Origin: CAIMDX01 sp041652155
GTDB taxonomy: Bacteria > Patescibacteriota > Minisyncoccia > Minisyncoccales > JAQTVQ01
Reading direction: 5' to 3'
Assembly (NCBI GenBank): GCA_041652155.1
Contig: JBAZHV010000021.1
Coordinates: forward strand, 1 to 16,238
DNA length: 16,238 nt
The first letter of the stretch is position 1, and every line of letters starts with the position of its first letter. The notes beneath the pieces were generated by a model. The model had not been told where the DNA came from and searched no databases. It worked only from the letters and a program-made list of their open reading frames with translations. Shown piece after piece: positions 13,206-16,238 of the stretch. The translations under genes were made by a program, and so were the position numbers.

Positions 13206-13216
13206 GATTTTATGAT
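13188..13216 (+). promoter_or_regulatory. hrcA-grpE promoter embedded in the operator
   Basis: TTGACG (13188-13193), a 17-base spacer, then TATGAT (13211-13216), five of six matches each. The -35 box fills the first six positions of the nine-base CIRCE spacer, so bound HrcA would cover it. Transcription would begin near 13223, seven bases before the ATG at 13230. An alternative extended -10, TGC-TAAGAT (13200-13208), would start the message at about the ATG at 13215. Confidence 0.6.
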
Positions 13217-13229
13217 GAACTTGGAAAAT

Positions 13230-13952
13230 ATGCTTTCAGAACGCCAGGAACAAATTTTAAATTTGCTTATCCGGGAGTACGTGGATTCCGCCGAACCGGT
13301 GAGTTCGCAGCTTTTGGAAAAAAAGCACAAGATCGGTGTTTGCCCGGCTACTCTTAGAATTGAAATGCAAAGAATGACCAATGAAGGCTATCTTTCCCAG
13401 CCGCACACTTCGGCCGGACGCATTCCGACCGACAGAGGCTACCGTTTCATCGTGGATCAGCTGCTCGGGCAGAAGATCGCAGAAGAAGAAAAAAACGATC
13501 CAAAAGATCTTTCCGACCCTTGGTCGGAGATCGAAAAGGAGATTGAGGATTCTTTCAGGTTCACCCGTCTTTTGGCAAAAAAGATCGCCGAAGAAACGTC
13601 CAATCTTACCAGCGCCTATTTGCCCGAAGAAGAGATCGTTTTCAAAGAGGGATGGAGCGAGGCTCTCAAGGATCCGGAGTTCGAAAATGCCGGTTGCTTG
13701 GAACGTTTTGCCCGGATCGCCGATGATCTGGAAAATAGCATAGAGGAGCTGAACGGCGGGAAAGAGATACAAGTTTTTATCGGCGGGGAAAATCCTTTGC
13801 CCGGAGCCAAAGACTTCAGCTTGATAATTTCCAGGTTTTCTTTGCCCGACGAGAAAAAAGGATTTATGGCGATACTCGGACCGAAGCGAATGTCCTACGA
13901 TAAAAATATCAGTTTAATCAATTCTCTTAAAAAACTTTTAGAAGATTTCTAA
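13230..13952 (+). CDS. hrcA: Heat-inducible transcription repressor HrcA (short form)
   Basis: Represses heat-shock genes by binding CIRCE, assisted by GroEL in studied bacteria. The ATG at 13230 is chosen because MLSERQEQILNLLIREYVDSAEPVSS matches the family N-terminus and the predicted transcript starts just before it; ATGs at 13212 and 13215 would add six or five residues. From 13230 it is 240 residues, against about 340 in Bacillus. The winged helix is intact: TLRIEMQRMTNEGYLSQPHTSAGRIPTDRGYRFIVD, about residues 42-76. The C-terminal end FMAILGPKRMSYDKNISLINSLKKLLEDF is also recognisable. The missing length lies in the middle, where the GAF-like domain and its insertion are reduced. The gene sits directly behind a CIRCE-like site, suggesting autoregulation, and grpE follows after nine bases. 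Confidence 0.93.
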   Translation: MLSERQEQILNLLIREYVDSAEPVSSQLLEKKHKIGVCPATLRIEMQRMTNEGYLSQPHTSAGRIPTDRGYRFIVDQLLGQKIAEEEKNDPKDLSDPWSEIEKEIEDSFRFTRLLAKKIAEETSNLTSAYLPEEEIVFKEGWSEALKDPEFENAGCLERFARIADDLENSIEELNGGKEIQVFIGGENPLPGAKDFSLIISRFSLPDEKKGFMAILGPKRMSYDKNISLINSLKKLLEDF

Positions 13953-13961
13953 ATAAAAAAT

Positions 13962-14501
13962 ATGGCAGAAGATATAAACGAAGAAGAGAAAGAAGGGGGT
14001 GAAGAAATTTCGGGAACTGCCGGCGAAGAGCAGGCGGAATTTGAAGAGCAAGAGGAACCGTCCGAATGCCAAAAGCAGAGGGACGAATATTTGGCGGGCT
14101 GGCAGAGAGCCAGGGCCGATCTTTTGAACTACAAAAAAGAAGAATCCGAACGGGTTTCCAGTTTTTTGGAGCGCGCGGCGGAAGATTTTGTCTTGGAAAT
14201 TTTGCCCGCGCTGGACAGTTTCGATCTGGCGGAGAAAAGTCTTTCTTCGGAAACGAAAAAAGATAATAACATCCGGGGAATGCTGCAAATAAAAGCGCAG
14301 CTTGCAGATTCGCTGAAGAAGATGGGTGTAAAAGAAATTGCATCCGTTGGAGAGGAATTCGATCCCAGTCTTCACGAGGCGGCGGCGGAGATCGAAGGCC
14401 AAGAGGGGCAAGCGCCAGGTTCTATCGTTGAAGAACTGCAGAAAGGCTATACTTTGGGCGGCCGCGTGATCAGGCCGGCTAAAGTAAAAACAGCAAAATA
14501 A
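13962..14501 (+). CDS. grpE: Nucleotide exchange factor GrpE
   Basis: Cochaperone that releases ADP from DnaK. The 179-residue protein has the family plan: a disordered acidic N-terminus (1-35, almost all Glu, Gly, Ala), a long helix at about 36-90 that forms the dimer coiled coil (QKQRDEYLAGWQRARADLLNYKKE), then ILPALDSFDLAEKSL, and a beta-rich head with SVGEEFDPSLHEAAAEI and the ending GYTLGGRVIRPAKVKTAK, all typical. It is the second gene of the hrcA operon, nine bases behind hrcA, so heat control by HrcA is expected. A terminator follows at once: dnaK and dnaJ, which usually come next, are not in this window. No Shine-Dalgarno sequence precedes the ATG. Confidence 0.96.
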   Translation: MAEDINEEEKEGGEEISGTAGEEQAEFEEQEEPSECQKQRDEYLAGWQRARADLLNYKKEESERVSSFLERAAEDFVLEILPALDSFDLAEKSLSSETKKDNNIRGMLQIKAQLADSLKKMGVKEIASVGEEFDPSLHEAAAEIEGQEGQAPGSIVEELQKGYTLGGRVIRPAKVKTAK

Positions 14502-14506
14502 AAAAC

Positions 14507-14532
14507 AAAACCCGCGACCTTCGCGGGTTTTT
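14507..14532 (+). terminator. Rho-independent terminator of hrcA-grpE
   Basis: CCCGCGA (14511-14517) pairs with TCGCGGG (14521-14527) around CCT, extended by AAAA/TTTT pairing, and ends in TTTTT (14528-14532). It begins a few bases after the grpE stop and closes the operon before any dnaK. Confidence 0.92.
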
Positions 14533-14603
14533 CTAGCCATTTGATTTGGTATCCGCGTAAAGCCAAGTGTTGCACTTATTTGTTGAACTGGAGGGGCTCG
14601 CTT

Positions 14604-14632
14604 TTGACAAAACTGTTAATTTGTATTATAAT
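14604..14632 (+). promoter_or_regulatory. Perfect consensus promoter for leaderless transcription of the CAP-domain gene
   Basis: TTGACA (14604-14609), exactly 17 bases, TATAAT (14627-14632): both boxes match the sigma-70 consensus fully. The ATG at 14640 begins eight bases after the last base of the -10 box, which is where transcription normally starts. The mRNA should therefore begin at, or one base before, the start codon. Confidence 0.88.
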
Positions 14633-14639
14633 ACCAAAT

Positions 14640-15839
14640 ATGAACAAAAGTATCTTCAAAAAGTTAAGAGATATTTTCATTCCTCACAAGGGGAATAATT
14701 ACCGTCCAAAATTTTTGGACAGTAATTTTTTGATCTATTATTTGGCAATCCTATTGGTGATCAAGTTCGCCATCCTGCCGATATTCGTTTGTTTCCAGGA
14801 AAGTTCTTTTTTCGCGGCGCTGACCAAAGATTATTTGATAACTCTTACAAACCAGGAAAGGGCGGCTTTGGGCGTAGCCGGACTTAAAGACAATGAATTG
14901 CTGGCCCAAGCGGCGACATTAAAAGCCCAGGATATGTTGAATATGGATTATTTTTCCCATAACAGCCCCGAAGGAAAGACTCCCTGGTATTGGATAAGAT
15001 TGTCGGGATACAACTATAAAAGAGCCGGAGAGAATCTGGCTATCGGATTTGTGGACGGGGAAGAGGTTATGCAGGCTTGGAAAGATTCTCCCACTCATAA
15101 TGCCAATCTTATCAACCCCAACTACCAGGAGATCGGCATTGGAATAGCCAAGGGAAATTTTCAAGGGCAGGAAGTCACCTTGGTCGTGCAGATGTTCGGA
15201 ACCCAGCTGAATTCTTCTCCCGCCAAGAAAACAGAAGTCGCCGTTAAAAAAACAGCTGCCTCTTCGGTCTCTTCAACCGCGAAGCAAACGACGGATCCGA
15301 CAAAAAGCAATGCCAGCAGCACCAAGCCTGTGGCAGAGACCGTTAAGTCTGAGGTCCAAGGCCAATCAACAAGTTCTCGACCGACCACGACCGAGACCGA
15401 GCCGGCGAAGACCGTTTCGAGCCCTGCCGAGGTTGCGATCATCCAAAGTTTGAACAGCCAAGGGCAGGATATTCAACTACAGGCTTCTTCAACTCCGGCA
15501 TCGCTATCTTTAACTTCCGACAATCCATCATCGGTGCAAGGAGCCGAAAGCCAGGTCGTCACCACTCCGCTGTCTTCGGGTACGTCTATGCCGGCTTGGA
15601 AAGCCGCATTGATGAAATTTTTGACCGTTGATTATTCAAGGGTGATCGAAAAATTGAACTTTTTATCCCTTATCGCAGTAATGATAGGCCTGTTGCTGAC
15701 CATTTTTATCGAGATAAAAATACAGCCCAAGGACCTGCTGTTGAAAGGGTCTTTCTTCGTATTGGTGTTCGGAGTATTATTGTTCGCGGACAAGATAATG
15801 ATCTTGCGCTTTATCCCGCATAATTTGGTTATTGGCTAG
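14640..15839 (+). CDS. Membrane-anchored CAP/SCP-domain (YkwD-like) protein
   Basis: A 399-residue envelope protein. The ATG at 14640 is chosen over one at 14541 because the latter lies upstream of the -10 box. A first membrane helix (about 30-52) exports a CAP domain at about 62-190: LTNQERAALGVAGLKDNELLAQAATLKAQDM, then YFSHNSPEGKTPWYWI, YKRAGENLAIGF, AWKDSPTHNANLINPNYQEIGIGI and VVQMFG. The cavity residues typical of the family, His107, Glu131 and His153, are present. A Ser/Thr/Ala/Lys-rich linker (about 191-315) follows, then two membrane helices (about 339-358 and 368-387). The protein is thus tethered at both ends, with CAP and linker outside. CAP proteins of bacteria are mostly of unknown activity. 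A sortase gene begins 11 bases later, but no LPXTG-like signal is visible here. Confidence 0.92.
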   Translation: MNKSIFKKLRDIFIPHKGNNYRPKFLDSNFLIYYLAILLVIKFAILPIFVCFQESSFFAALTKDYLITLTNQERAALGVAGLKDNELLAQAATLKAQDMLNMDYFSHNSPEGKTPWYWIRLSGYNYKRAGENLAIGFVDGEEVMQAWKDSPTHNANLINPNYQEIGIGIAKGNFQGQEVTLVVQMFGTQLNSSPAKKTEVAVKKTAASSVSSTAKQTTDPTKSNASSTKPVAETVKSEVQGQSTSSRPTTTETEPAKTVSSPAEVAIIQSLNSQGQDIQLQASSTPASLSLTSDNPSSVQGAESQVVTTPLSSGTSMPAWKAALMKFLTVDYSRVIEKLNFLSLIAVMIGLLLTIFIEIKIQPKDLLLKGSFFVLVFGVLLFADKIMILRFIPHNLVIG

Positions 15840-15850
15840 GTCGTAAAATT

Positions 15851-16238
15851 ATGTTCAGCCGGATCCTAAAATCTATTAAGCCCTATTGGAAGTTTATCCT
15901 GGTGTTCTATCTGATCGCTCTTTTTGCCTGGAATTGGAGCCGGATAGCTTGGGTGCTGAACTCGAATTTTATAGGTATAGCCGCCCAGAGCGTTTGGACA
16001 AAGGCGGGCCAAACTTTTGGTCCGGAAAGATATTCCGTCTCCGAGGGCGAAAACAAAACAGAGCAAGCCTCTACCAGCACCCAGAAGAAGGAAGACAAAA
16101 ATTTTGTCGAGAAAAAAGACAGTTTGGTAATAGGAAAGATCAGCGTTGACGCGCCCTTGGTTCAAAGTCCCAGCGGCAGCGATAAAGATATAAATAGTTC
16201 TTTGGAAAAGGGAGTGCTGATCTTTCCCAGTTCCGTTT
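15851..16238 (+). CDS. Sortase-like protein, N-terminal part (cut by the window end)
   Basis: The frame opens at the ATG at 15851 and runs off the window after 129 codons. The N-terminus MFSRILKSIKPYWKF leads into one membrane helix (FILVFYLIALFAWNW, about 15-29). A charged Ser/Thr/Lys/Glu linker follows at about 60-90. Then SLVIGKISVDAPLVQSPSGSDKDINSSLEKGVLIFPSSV has the form of the start of a class D/E-like sortase beta barrel (family pattern: I-x-I-P-x-I-x-V-x-A-P, later GV-x-x-x-P-x-S). The catalytic His, Cys and Arg would lie beyond the edge, so activity cannot be judged. It is 11 bases behind the CAP-domain gene and probably shares its promoter. Sortases attach or cross-link surface proteins on the outer face of the membrane. 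Confidence 0.8.
   Translation, partial: MFSRILKSIKPYWKFILVFYLIALFAWNWSRIAWVLNSNFIGIAAQSVWTKAGQTFGPERYSVSEGENKTEQASTSTQKKEDKNFVEKKDSLVIGKISVDAPLVQSPSGSDKDINSSLEKGVLIFPSSV

Noticed and set aside
14541..14639. Upstream ATG extending the CAP-domain protein by 33 residues
   Set aside because: It lies upstream of a perfect promoter whose transcript would begin at about 14640, and the extension has no export-like character.

Overview
The window reads as a chromosomal segment of a Candidate Phyla Radiation (Patescibacteria) bacterium, most likely Parcubacteria-like. This is inferred from the gene mix and the style of the sequence, not from a marker gene. The signs are: a short HrcA, a secreted beta-sandwich protein of a type I associate with CPR surfaces, a COG4880-type beta-propeller protein, a Mur-type ligase fused to a membrane domain, almost no Shine-Dalgarno sequences, and moderately AT-rich DNA. 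TGA is used as an ordinary stop (end of the first gene). Every convincing gene is on the + strand. I saw no tRNA, rRNA, CRISPR array, insertion sequence or phage gene, and no gene-free stretch longer than 300 bases.

Layout. (1) 1-1480: the tail of a small XRE-type regulator, then a secreted protein with its own promoter, a leader that can form alternative hairpins, and two terminators in a row. (2) 1498-5121: a consensus promoter almost touching the start codon of a degenerate lysyl-tRNA synthetase-like gene, then seryl-tRNA synthetase (serS) and an abutting alpha/beta hydrolase. GC-rich palindromes lie at the end of the first gene and in front of serS. (3) 5123-13180: a long envelope-oriented run, bounded on each side by one copy of the same ATGCACAGG palindrome. 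It holds a membrane-anchored Mur ligase-like protein, a DegT-type aminotransferase, a small putative TIM-barrel protein, a membrane-anchored beta-propeller protein, a FemAB-type aminoacyltransferase and FtsQ. (4) 13179-14532: a heat-shock pair, hrcA-grpE, behind a CIRCE-like operator whose spacer contains the -35 box, closed by a terminator with no dnaK following. (5) 14604-16238: a perfect consensus promoter placed for leaderless transcription of a membrane-anchored CAP-domain protein, then the start of a sortase cut by the window edge.

How the genes fit together. Region 3 suggests work on the cell wall and surface: peptidoglycan or glycan ligation, amino-sugar formation, aminoacyl transfer and division. 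Region 5 continues the surface theme. Regions 2 and 4 are translation and protein-folding housekeeping. The points most worth a second look are the LysRS-like protein that lacks several catalytic elements, the recurring leaderless promoter arrangement, the covarying palindrome family, the CIRCE-like operator merged with promoter and terminator, and the Mur ligase whose usual UDP-MurNAc domain is replaced by membrane segments.
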